This document shows positions 56,612-64,000 of a stretch of DNA of 64,000 nt, piece after piece. Position 1 is the stretch's first letter; each line of letters opens with the position of its first letter. Made by a program: the position numbers and the translations under genes. Source of the stretch: Pantoea eucalypti (GTDB lineage: Bacteria > Pseudomonadota > Gammaproteobacteria > Enterobacterales > Enterobacteriaceae); contig NZ_CP045720.1 in assembly GCF_009646115.1 (NCBI RefSeq), forward strand, positions 2,356,001 through 2,420,000, given 5' to 3'. Under the pieces are notes generated by a model that made no database searches, was not told the origin of the DNA, and saw only the letters and a list, made by a program, of their open reading frames with translations.

Positions 56612-57165
56612 CCATCCCAGCGCATTCGGCGCATACTGGTAAAGGTTAATCCCGCCCGCCAGCCCTATCGGGTCCTGCTGGGTGAACCGTCCGCTGTCCG
56701 GGTCATAATAACGAAACAGATTGTAGTGCAGTCCGGTTAATTCGGCACCTGCGGTGCCTCACCCCCCAGGGGCCATCGCTGAAGCGATGTTCAAATTTGC
56801 TTAAGCAAATTAGTCCAGGTACTGGCCCTGCATACGCAGGTTCTGCTGAACAACTGGCATCCGCTGGCTGGACTCGCGCAGCAGTTTGCCCCACGGGCTG
56901 TTGATGCCTTCCCAGGCTTTTTGACCTTCACGGTCAGTCAGCAGCTCCGGCATCCAGTTGGCCGCATTATGGAATCAGTAAATCTCCGGGCTTTCCACTC
57001 CATCCATTTGCGCCAGCGGCTCATAGCTCTGGCTGTCGCTGTAAACGTAGGTCAGCGGAAAGCCGTCGGAGATTTCCTACAGCAGGTGAGAACCATCTAG
57101 CATAAAGCACGGGATTATGTAGCTGCCCGAAGGTATTTTCTAAATCAAATTTAGGTTGTTTTACT
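56612..57165 (-). pseudogene. Displaced rhs C-terminal core fragment 4
   Basis: It matches the end of the Rhs core back to about the ISKTSQ region, with the 75-bp insert at 56739-56813, a missing CCGG after the insert, and accumulated stops. Similarity fades at about 57165. Confidence 0.86.
56739..56813 (-). repeat. Rhs-core insert, copy 4 (75 bp)
   Basis: Contains three dyads in order on the minus strand: AATTTGC-TTAA-GCAAATT, CATCGC-TTCA-GCGATG and GGCACC-GCA-GGTGCC. Confidence 0.9.
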
Positions 57166-57365
57166 TATGCGACAACAGAGCTGATCTGTAGCAATAAAAC
57201 CAGCGGTTAAAACCATTAATATTTTCAGATGGAGCAGTAATGAAAACCTTATTGCCAGCGGCTACAACTCCATTCTGAGTCACGTTTAACCTTCAAATAT
57301 TAGTGCATCATCATGATGATTTTACACAAATATTTTACATTGAAATATAAGCAAGACATGAAGAT
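57166..57365. other. Spacer between core fragment 4 and immunity A copy 3
   Basis: About 200 bp; no gene recognised. It becomes AT-rich towards the immunity gene. Confidence 0.3.
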
Positions 57366-57845
57366 TTAAATTAAGCTCCATTTAATGTATATCCCGCATT
57401 CAAATGCGTTTGTATCTGACTGCACTGTTATTTCTCCCCATGTAAAACTCCAAACATGACCATAAGGAGGGTTTTCTATTGTACCTTTATAATTACTAGG
57501 GTATCTATTTAGCACCCATGCAAACAATCTACTCTCTTCTCCCTTTAAAATATTTAAGTTTGCTCTTTTTTCCCAATCATTCATATTCTTAAAAAATTCA
57601 CCAGTTTTGCTGGTAAGAAAAACACTACCCTTAATTGAAAAAACGGATGGTCTGAACTCCACAAAAAATGGTTCATTATGCCAAAGGACATCTTTTGAAA
57701 AAAAATAATATTTCCCAAAAGGTGTCAAATCATCAGCACATTTAAAAAATGAAGAATTAGTAAAGGCACTGTAAGAGGAAAGATCTATTTCATTTCCATC
57801 AATAAGTAAAGCTCCATTTGACTCGTCTAAATTCATTTTTTTCAT
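57366..57845 (-). CDS. Immunity protein A, copy 3
   Basis: The 159-residue protein ([58 protein letters not shown]) is the close partner of copy 1. The ATG overlaps tip A by four bases. Cytoplasmic, no signal peptide. Confidence 0.82.
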   Translation of the reverse strand: MKKMNLDESNGALLIDGNEIDLSSYSAFTNSSFFKCADDLTPFGKYYFFSKDVLWHNEPFFVEFRPSVFSIKGSVFLTSKTGEFFKNMNDWEKRANLNILKGEESRLFAWVLNRYPSNYKGTIENPPYGHVWSFTWGEITVQSDTNAFECGIYIKWSLI

Positions 57846-58264
57846 ATGTCAATTACTTTCCCAGGTTTCAGTTTAAGTCGGGCTTCTTCCGGAATATAGA
57901 ACTGCAGCCCCCCTCCCTTACCATGTTGAGGATTAGCTTCAGCACGTCCTCTGGCTACATATATATCTTCTGTAACAAAATATGCTCTTACCTTTGAACG
58001 CATTGGATATTTTGGGTCCAATTTAACCTGCAAAGCCTCATGATAGCCAAGTGGATTACCTTTATATTGTCTGACAGTAGGATGACTCACAGTATAAGCA
58101 GGTAACTGATCTCCATTCGGATGAAGCGCATAAAGTATCGTCCCTTTTTTTATAACTGTATTCTCATAAACATCTATGAATGGATAGTTATCGTTATGTG
58201 GCCCCTGCCACTTAGTTGCTTCTTTCGCAGGGTCTTTACACTTCATCAACCCCCAAGGATCCAC
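57842..58264 (-). CDS. Displaced Rhs toxin tip A, intact frame
   Basis: About 140 codons from GTG 58264: [94 protein letters not shown]. The DPWGL boundary is intact in frame, unlike copy 1. The toxin class is not recognised. It is separated from the Rhs cage by the insert. Confidence 0.75.
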   Translation of the reverse strand: MDPWGLMKCKDPAKEATKWQGPHNDNYPFIDVYENTVIKKGTILYALHPNGDQLPAYTVSHPTVRQYKGNPLGYHEALQVKLDPKYPMRSKVRAYFVTEDIYVARGRAEANPQHGKGGGLQFYIPEEARLKLKPGKVIDI

Positions 58265-59225
58265 CCACCCCAGCGCATTCGGCGCATACTGGTAAAGGTT
58301 AATCCCGCCCGCCAGCCCTATCGGGTCCTGCTGGGTGAACCGTCCGCTGTCCGGGTCATAATAACGAAACAGATTGTAGTGCAGTCCGGTTAATTCGGCA
58401 CCTGCGGTGCCTCACCCCCCAGGGGCCATCGCTGAAGCGATGTTCAAATTTGCTTAAGCAAATTAGTCCCGGTCCAGGTACTGGCCCTGCATACGCAGGT
58501 TCTGATCGTAGCCCGGCATCCGCTGGCTGGACTAGCGCAGCAGCTTGCCCCACGGGCTGTTGATGCCTTCCCAGGCTTTTTGTCCTTTTACTGTTAGTCA
58601 GCAGCTCCGGCATTCCGTTGGCCGCATTATGGAACCAGTAAATCTCCAGGCTTTCCACGCCATCAATACGGGCCAGCGGTTCATAGCTCTGGCTGTCGCT
58701 GTATACATAGGTCAGCAAAGTGCCGTCGTGAATTTCCTGCAGCAGGCGGTAGCCTTCCCACACGAAGCGCGTCGTGACGGCGTTGCCAGACGGTCTTCCC
58801 TGTAATAGTTGCTGGCTGGTTTTACTGATACGACGCCCAAGCGGATCGTATCGAAAACTCACCTTAGTGCGCGGCTTATTACGGTCCCGTGGCTCGCTGA
58901 TGACGTCCGTCAGGCGATGCTCACCCTCGTAACGGAAGTGCCAGTGGGTCTGACCGTCATCCTTCCCGGGTGTGATAACCATGGATATCATTTTTCCAGC
59001 GGATATAGTTCACGGCGGTTATGCATGATGTCTGAACCCGTATGGGGCAATCCAATGGGTTGCCTGCATTGTCCCGTCGCAACTGCTCAAAACCTGGCTG
59101 CACGTCATTATAAGGCAACAAACAACCTGCATTATCGTAGTTACATGATGTCTGCTGAAAAGATATCGTCGCACTCTTCAGGGTTGAGGTTGTTACCTAA
59201 ATCGAAATCAAGCCAGGGAAACCTG
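58265..59225 (-). pseudogene. Displaced rhs C-terminal core fragment 5
   Basis: A frame from 58991 to the insert reads EHRLTDVISEPRDRNKPRTK, GRRISKTSQQLLQGRPSGN and EIYWFHNAANGMPELLT before frameshifting. The 5' part to about 59225 is degraded and near-identical to 53030-53290. The 75-bp insert is at 58392-58466. Confidence 0.88.
58392..58466 (-). repeat. Rhs-core insert, copy 5 (75 bp)
   Basis: Identical in sequence to the copy at 56739-56813 by eye, with the three dyads complete and TAA immediately after the conserved DRD. Confidence 0.9.
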
Positions 59226-59333
59226 AATATCGCAGAGCTATTCTCATCATCAATACTCACCAGGGAGTAACTTACATCTGGCTTTTAGTTTCAGGCCTAA
59301 GGTTTGAGAGAAAAGTGGATGGTATGACGAGAG

Positions 59334-59355
59334 TCGCGGAATGGATATTCCGCGA
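59334..59355 (-). repeat. Hairpin downstream of partner gene, copy 3
   Basis: Perfect TCGCGGAAT-ggat-ATTCCGCGA dyad 26 bp past the partner gene stop. Confidence 0.75.
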
Positions 59356-59380
59356 TAACAGCACTACAGACCCGTATGGG

Positions 59381-59962
59381 TTATTTCATGCGACGCTGCC
59401 GGGCGACGCTGGCAAGGCGTTGTGTCCGGCAGTAAATGGCAAACAGGACGAAACCCTGCCCATTCAGTACCCAGCGAGCACCCACTAAAGCAGCGAGTGC
59501 CAGAATCAGCCACAGGCCCGAGTGGCTAGCAGTAACAACGCTGTAGCTCAGGAGTAAAACAGTCGATATAAGCAATATTGCACAGACATAAGCCAGTCCC
59601 GCCACACCCGCTGTATGGCCTCGCGCAAGCAGGTAACTGGACGTGAGTATCGCGCCAATAACAACAATTGAGGGAACAAAAAAACTCAACGCGTGTATCT
59701 GTGGACTCAGAGGAGGTAAAGCGTGCAGAAATGTCAGCAGATTAAATGCAAATGCAACCAGTAACAGCATCAGCACAATTGCAACGGGGAAGCCATTTTG
59801 CCGGGGCAGCGCCTCAGAAGGCTGCTTAAAATAGCGCTCAAGCTCTGAAGTAGATCGGGCAAGTATGGAATCATCCTGCCGTGCGATTGCCTGATCTATT
59901 TCGCGCCCCTGTTGCAGGAGTTCAGTGATATTACGTCCAATAAGCCATGATAAAAATTGCAT
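59381..59962 (-). CDS. Four-TM partner protein, copy 3 (candidate immunity)
   Basis: The 193-residue protein differs from copy 2 by only a few conservative changes (for example TSSYLLARGHTAG for TASYLLARGHTTG). It is intact although its effector is truncated at the 5' end. Three intact partner genes against one intact effector fits selection to keep immunity. Confidence 0.76.
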   Translation of the reverse strand: MQFLSWLIGRNITELLQQGREIDQAIARQDDSILARSTSELERYFKQPSEALPRQNGFPVAIVLMLLLVAFAFNLLTFLHALPPLSPQIHALSFFVPSIVVIGAILTSSYLLARGHTAGVAGLAYVCAILLISTVLLLSYSVVTASHSGLWLILALAALVGARWVLNGQGFVLFAIYCRTQRLASVARQRRMK

Positions 59963-60463
59963 TAAATTACCGCCAGTGACTGGATTGTTCCCACGATGTA
60001 GCGTCCGGTGCGCGGGACGTTACCTGGAGCAGCAATGATACCACTGACAGCACTGCCAGCCACAGCCGCTGCACTGGTGACGACCTGTGCGAGTTGCTTA
60101 ACAAGTTCTTTTTGCACCGGCTCTACAGGGAAACGTTTTGGATAAAGTCCTGCACGGATGGCGGCTTTGAGCTCTTTATTAGTTATACCCGGGTTTTGTG
60201 CCTTGATGATTAATTCAGTAAGCCGCGCCCTGTCCTGCCTTGGATAGTTCCTGAGCCACTCCGTAGCTTTTAAAGAAGAGACCGATTTCATCGCTCGCCA
60301 TGTTGCGAGAGCTTCTTTTAATGCACCGCCCACACTGGCAAGTGAAATAAGGTCAAGAGACGTTGAAGTGGCAACGTACCAATCCTGAGAGTCCAGCCAC
60401 GCTACGTTTTGACCACCGTTTTCGACGAGATCATAAACCTGGTAGATACCATTGACACATTGC
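59962..60463 (-). pseudogene. Putative membrane-active effector, copy 3 (5' truncated)
   Basis: It matches 54031-54532 of the intact copy at a constant 5931-bp offset, then similarity stops at about 60463 inside the segment coding CINGIYRVYDL. The N-terminus and hydrophobic centre are missing. An internal GTG at 60333 (GGALKEALATW) could start only the C-terminal 123 residues. Confidence 0.85.
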
Positions 60464-60583
60464 AGGTATGTTGCGGATTTTGTTACTCAGACTTTTACTT
60501 TCTTGAAAAAATATTATGAATATAAGTCATTGGATATGATAAACCCCGAAAAGATCGCTTATTATAAACAGTATTTAATAATT

Positions 60584-60979
60584 TCAAATATCAGGATGCT
60601 TATTATTAATACCCAAAACTTCACGCCCCCAACGTAACTCCTCTTCTGTTTTTTTTCTTAATTCTAAAACCACATACCCTAATAGGTCTTGTAACTTATT
60701 GTTAAAGTACAATTTGAAAAAATACCTCCGATTTTTTATGTTAACAAGGAAAACTACATCATCATGATTTTCCTTCAACCCAATAATTAAGTTTTCTAAA
60801 CCTATCGCATTTAGCCCTGAACGTTTAGCATTCTCATAATGAACTTTCATCAAACGCAATTCATTTTCTCTACTGCATTCAAAAGCAGCAATTTTATTAT
60901 TACCGTTCTCGTTCAATAAATGCTTATAAACCTCAGGGAAATGCTTATCAATTAGCTTAGACACTTTTAAGTCAATCAT
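60584..60979 (-). CDS. Immunity protein for the active Rhs tip
   Basis: The 131-residue soluble protein (IDLKVSKLIDKHFPEVYKHL, NRRYFFKLYFNNKLQDLLGY) overlaps the rhs stop by four bases, the same arrangement as the displaced pairs. It should neutralise the tip encoded by the full-length rhs. No named family is claimed. Confidence 0.85.
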   Translation of the reverse strand: MIDLKVSKLIDKHFPEVYKHLLNENGNNKIAAFECSRENELRLMKVHYENAKRSGLNAIGLENLIIGLKENHDDVVFLVNIKNRRYFFKLYFNNKLQDLLGYVVLELRKKTEEELRWGREVLGINNKHPDI

Positions 60980-63900
60980 GGTAAAAACACCTCCACATCG
61001 CCAAACCGAACTCCTTTCATTAATATCTCACGTTCCATCCATTCATCAAAAGAATATTCCCACGACCAAGCATCACTTGGTTTAGGCGCGCCCGTTTTCA
61101 CTCTGAGCACAACACCGTCTGCTCCGGCAAATCCTCGCGCTACAGCAGGATCATCAGTCCAGGAAGTGTATGGACTATTTCCAGACACACCACCAAAGTT
61201 ATGCTCTTCCGGAGATATTTTAGAAGACACATTACCCGGTACAACTTTTCCATTCAAAGCATTATCCCATTCAGGATGACCTTTATGTATCCCTCTATAA
61301 TTATATTGTCCTTGTTCAGCCTCAGGTAACCGCTTGGTTGGTTTAACACTACACCTACTTAACCCCCAAGGATCCACCCACCCTAACGCATTCGGCGCAT
61401 ACTGGTAAAGGTTGATCCCGCCCGCCAGCCCTATCGGATCCTGCTGGGTGAACCGTCCGCTGTCCGGGTCATAATAACGAAACAGATTGTAGTGCAGTCC
61501 GGTTTCCCGGTCCAGGTACTGGCCCTGCATACGCAGGTTCTGATCGTAGCCCGGCATCCGCTGGCTGGACTCGCGCAGCAGCTTGCCCCACGGGCTGTTG
61601 ATCCCTTCCCACGCTTTTTGCCCTTCCCTGTCGGTCAGCAGCTCCGGCATCCCGTTGGCCGCATTATGGAACCAGTAAATCTCCGGGCTTTCAACACCAT
61701 CAATACGGGCCAGCGGTTCATAGCTCTGGCTGTCGCTGTAAACGTAGGTCAGCGGAATGCCGTCGTGGATCTCCTGCAGCAGGCGGTAACCTTCCCACAC
61801 AAAGCGCGTCGTGACGGCGTTGCCAGACGGTCTTCCCTGTAACAGCGGCTGGCTGGTTTTACTGATGCGGCGTCCCAGCGGATCGTAGCGAAAACTCACC
61901 TTAGTGCGCGGCTTATTACGGTCCCGTGGCTCGCTGATGACGTCCGTCAGGCGATGCTCACCATCGTAGCGATATCGCCAGCGGGTCTGACCATCATCCT
62001 TCTCAGTGGTACGGCCATGAATGTCATATTGCCAGCGGATACCGTTCAGTTCTGTGACACGGTTATGCATCACGTGCGCGGCACTATGGCGATCCAGCGG
62101 GTTGCCTGCGCCATCCCAGCGCCACTGTTCATTGCCCGGCTGTGCGCCGTCCTGGGACAACAGCCGGCCGGCGTTATCGTAGTTCCATAACGTCTGGCTG
62201 AACGGATTATCGTCACGCTCTTCACGGATCAGGTTGTTGCCGTAATCGAAGTCGCGGCGACGGGACCAGACGCGCGGCGCAGGACGCTGCGCGTCTCCCC
62301 TGAACACGTCACGGCGGCGCAGTCTGCCTGACCGATCATATTCACTGCGCATGGTCAGGCCGCCCTGTGTCCGGCTCAGTTCCCGATGCAGCGTGTCACG
62401 AGTAAACTCGGTGACCGGCAGGTTGTCTAACGCGATGCTCAGTAAATGACCGCTGCCATAATAAAGCTGCCTGAGATTGCGACCATCCGGCAGTGTTAAG
62501 GCTGTGCAGTTACCCAGCGCGTCATACTCCCACGCCAGTTTGCCCTGCTCTCCCTGTTCAGCAACGATGCGGCCCAGCGCATCATATTTAAATGTGATCT
62601 CCTGCTCGGCCTGCTGGCTCCACTCCGCGTCAGACAGCGGCAGATGCTGCGACACTTTACCCAGCTGACCGCCGCCACTGTAGTGATAGCGCGTCTGGCC
62701 TTCCGGCGTGGTCCGCGCCAGCAGTTGTCCCGCACGGCTCCAGTGGTAGCGATGGGTGATGGACTGAGGGTGCCCGGCGGCAAAGGTACGTGATACCGTG
62801 CGGCCCGCTGCGTCATAATCATATCGCGTGGCAACGCCATCCAGCCCGACCTGAGCCAGCAACAGAGAATCCGCGCCCCACTCGAACTGATACTGCTCGC
62901 CGTTCTCGTTTTGCAGCGCCGTCAATCGGCCACGGCTGTCCCAGCTTCGCTGAACCGTCTCACCCTCTGCATTGCGGCTGGCGATCAGTCGCCCGACGTT
63001 GTCGTAACGGAATTCACTGCGCTTGCCATCAGCCGATTCATAGGCCAGCGGCAGTCCACTTTCACTCCAGTGCAACCGCTCTTCCCATCCTTCTGCGCGT
63101 TCCAGCTGAAGAGGACGGCCTGCTGCGTCATAGTGATAACGGGTTTCTTCACCATCCGGCGCGATGACAGAGCTGAGCCATCCCAGGGGATGATAACGGT
63201 AGCGCGTGGTCAATCCTGAACAGTCGGTTTCACGGATAACCTGGCCGGCATCGTTAAACTCCCGGCGGTAGCTGTTACCCGCTGCGTCGATCTCCTCGAC
63301 AACCAGTCCGAATTCATCCCGTTTATAGAGCGTGCTTTGCCCGAGCGCATCAACAACGCGCTCAAGGCCATGATGGGGATCGTAATAGTACTTCGTGGTG
63401 GAACCGTCTGCTCCGGCAACCACTGTCGGCAGCGAACGGTGGGACAGCCATTGCACAGCCTGCACACCGCCGTCAGCATCTTTCTCTTCAATGCGGTTGC
63501 CCAGATCGTCATAGGTGAAACTCACCGCGTTGCCCAGCGGATCGATGCGGCGCGTCAGGAGTTCGTTTTCATCCCACTCATAACGCCACTTCTCGCCCCG
63601 CTCGTCGATAAAACAGGTGATGAGGCCCGCAGCATTCCAGTGATGTTCGCGCTGCTGACAGTCATAGGTTGAAACCCGCGTGATGCCCGCCTCAAGGTCG
63701 TAATGCATGTGGCAGCCATCACCGGTATTGGTGCGGTTCTCAACCACGCGCCAGTGATCCAGCTTCTGCCAGCGATATTCGCTTTCCAGCCCGCCGGGCA
63801 GCTGATGCCAGACCATTAACCCGTCGTCGTTGTAACGGAAGCGCCGCGACACAACGCCAGCGGCATCAGTGACGCTGGCAAGCTGGCCCTGTTCAGTGTA

Positions 63901-64000
63901 TGTCCAGCGCGTCAGGGACCAGTGCTGATTGCCATCAAAATGGCTGGCTGATGTCGGGCGCCGCGCGTGCTGTTTGTCGTCGTAGTGCAGCGTAACGTCA
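60976..64000 (-). CDS. Rhs polymorphic toxin (5' end outside window) with ADP-ribosyltransferase-like tip
   Basis: The frame is open to the right window edge, so the N-terminus is missing. More than 800 residues of YD repeats (for example YRYHPLGWLSSVIAPDGEET, YDAAGRPLQLER) form the Rhs cocoon. The core ends with [20 protein letters not shown] and [14 protein letters not shown], the standard boundary for tip exchange. The tip of about 125 residues has YRGIHKGHPEWDNALNG, SPYTSWTDDPAVARGFAG and EREILMKGVRFGDVEVFLP. An Arg after Tyr, an S/T-S-W strand and a late E-x-E-like EREI fit an R-S-E ADP-ribosyltransferase, though this is by pattern only. The insert found in the displaced cores is absent. 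It is the only Rhs here able to make a complete effector. Confidence 0.92.
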   Translation of the reverse strand, partial: DVTLHYDDKQHARRPTSASHFDGNQHWSLTRWTYTEQGQLASVTDAAGVVSRRFRYNDDGLMVWHQLPGGLESEYRWQKLDHWRVVENRTNTGDGCHMHYDLEAGITRVSTYDCQQREHHWNAAGLITCFIDERGEKWRYEWDENELLTRRIDPLGNAVSFTYDDLGNRIEEKDADGGVQAVQWLSHRSLPTVVAGADGSTTKYYYDPHHGLERVVDALGQSTLYKRDEFGLVVEEIDAAGNSYRREFNDAGQVIRETDCSGLTTRYRYHPLGWLSSVIAPDGEETRYHYDAAGRPLQLERAEGWEERLHWSESGLPLAYESADGKRSEFRYDNVGRLIASRNAEGETVQRSWDSRGRLTALQNENGEQYQFEWGADSLLLAQVGLDGVATRYDYDAAGRTVSRTFAAGHPQSITHRYHWSRAGQLLARTTPEGQTRYHYSGGGQLGKVSQHLPLSDAEWSQQAEQEITFKYDALGRIVAEQGEQGKLAWEYDALGNCTALTLPDGRNLRQLYYGSGHLLSIALDNLPVTEFTRDTLHRELSRTQGGLTMRSEYDRSGRLRRRDVFRGDAQRPAPRVWSRRRDFDYGNNLIREERDDNPFSQTLWNYDNAGRLLSQDGAQPGNEQWRWDGAGNPLDRHSAAHVMHNRVTELNGIRWQYDIHGRTTEKDDGQTRWRYRYDGEHRLTDVISEPRDRNKPRTKVSFRYDPLGRRISKTSQPLLQGRPSGNAVTTRFVWEGYRLLQEIHDGIPLTYVYSDSQSYEPLARIDGVESPEIYWFHNAANGMPELLTDREGQKAWEGINSPWGKLLRESSQRMPGYDQNLRMQGQYLDRETGLHYNLFRYYDPDSGRFTQQDPIGLAGGINLYQYAPNALGWVDPWGLSRCSVKPTKRLPEAEQGQYNYRGIHKGHPEWDNALNGKVVPGNVSSKISPEEHNFGGVSGNSPYTSWTDDPAVARGFAGADGVVLRVKTGAPKPSDAWSWEYSFDEWMEREILMKGVRFGDVEVFLP

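Noticed and set aside
61700..64000. Regular short repeats resembling a CRISPR or tandem array
   Set aside because: They are the YD repeats of the Rhs protein on the minus strand, degenerate at the DNA level and in one open frame.
40500..64000. Insertion sequences or a transposon driving the repeats
   Set aside because: No transposase-like frame or terminal inverted repeats were seen. The duplications follow rhs core homology instead.

Overview
The window reads as chromosome from an enteric plant- or environment-associated bacterium of the Erwiniaceae, most likely Pantoea or a close relative. The backbone from about 15.3 to 29.8 kb has the enterobacterial order chaC-chaB-chaA / kdsA-sirB1-sirB2-prmC-prfA-hemA // lolB-ispE-prs ... 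ychH // pth-ychF, and the proteins are close to their E. coli counterparts. The genus is an inference from gene content; no rRNA or tRNA gene was seen.

Region 1 (1-5740, minus strand) is an assimilatory nitrate/nitrite operon in the Klebsiella order nasR, nasF-E-D-C-B. nasC and nasB form one continuous reading frame here. A consensus sigma-54 promoter, an NtrC-type palindrome and a leader with two hairpins, the second an intrinsic terminator, precede nasF. This fits NtrC activation plus NasR (ANTAR) antitermination.

Region 2 (6228-15237, plus strand) is a compact set of type VI secretion-like membrane and signalling genes: SH3 lipoprotein, TssL with an OmpA domain, short TssM, TagF, FHA protein, PP2C phosphatase, periplasmic protein and membrane Ser/Thr kinase. 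No sheath, baseplate, Hcp, VgrG or ClpV gene is in the window.

Region 3 (15323-29852) is housekeeping: cation transport, glutathione turnover, KDO, release factor and its methylase, haem, isoprenoid, PRPP and peptidyl-tRNA genes, with a GGDEF gene between prs and ychH.

Region 4 (30019-40236, minus strand) is a probable operon for uptake and breakdown of peptides containing D-amino acids: DgcN-like, DgcA/YcjG-like epimerase, Gsi/Dpp-type ABC transporter, P1-family aminopeptidase, DppA-type D-aminopeptidase and a LysR regulator.

Region 5 (40.5-64 kb, minus strand) is an AT-rich Rhs polymorphic-toxin locus. A full-length rhs gene enters from the right edge and ends in an ADP-ribosyltransferase-like tip with its immunity gene. 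Downstream lies an archive of displaced rhs C-terminal cores, toxin tips and immunity genes in several states of decay. Five displaced cores carry the same 57-75 bp multi-hairpin insert at the same site, which ends the Rhs frame before the tip. A putative membrane-active effector plus four-TM partner protein occurs three times, with only one effector intact. Two approximately 3 kb blocks of this archive repeat with a constant offset of 5931 bp through much of their length. Relics of an Eag-type chaperone, a TNT-like toxin and a glucosaminidase tie the locus to T6SS effector delivery.
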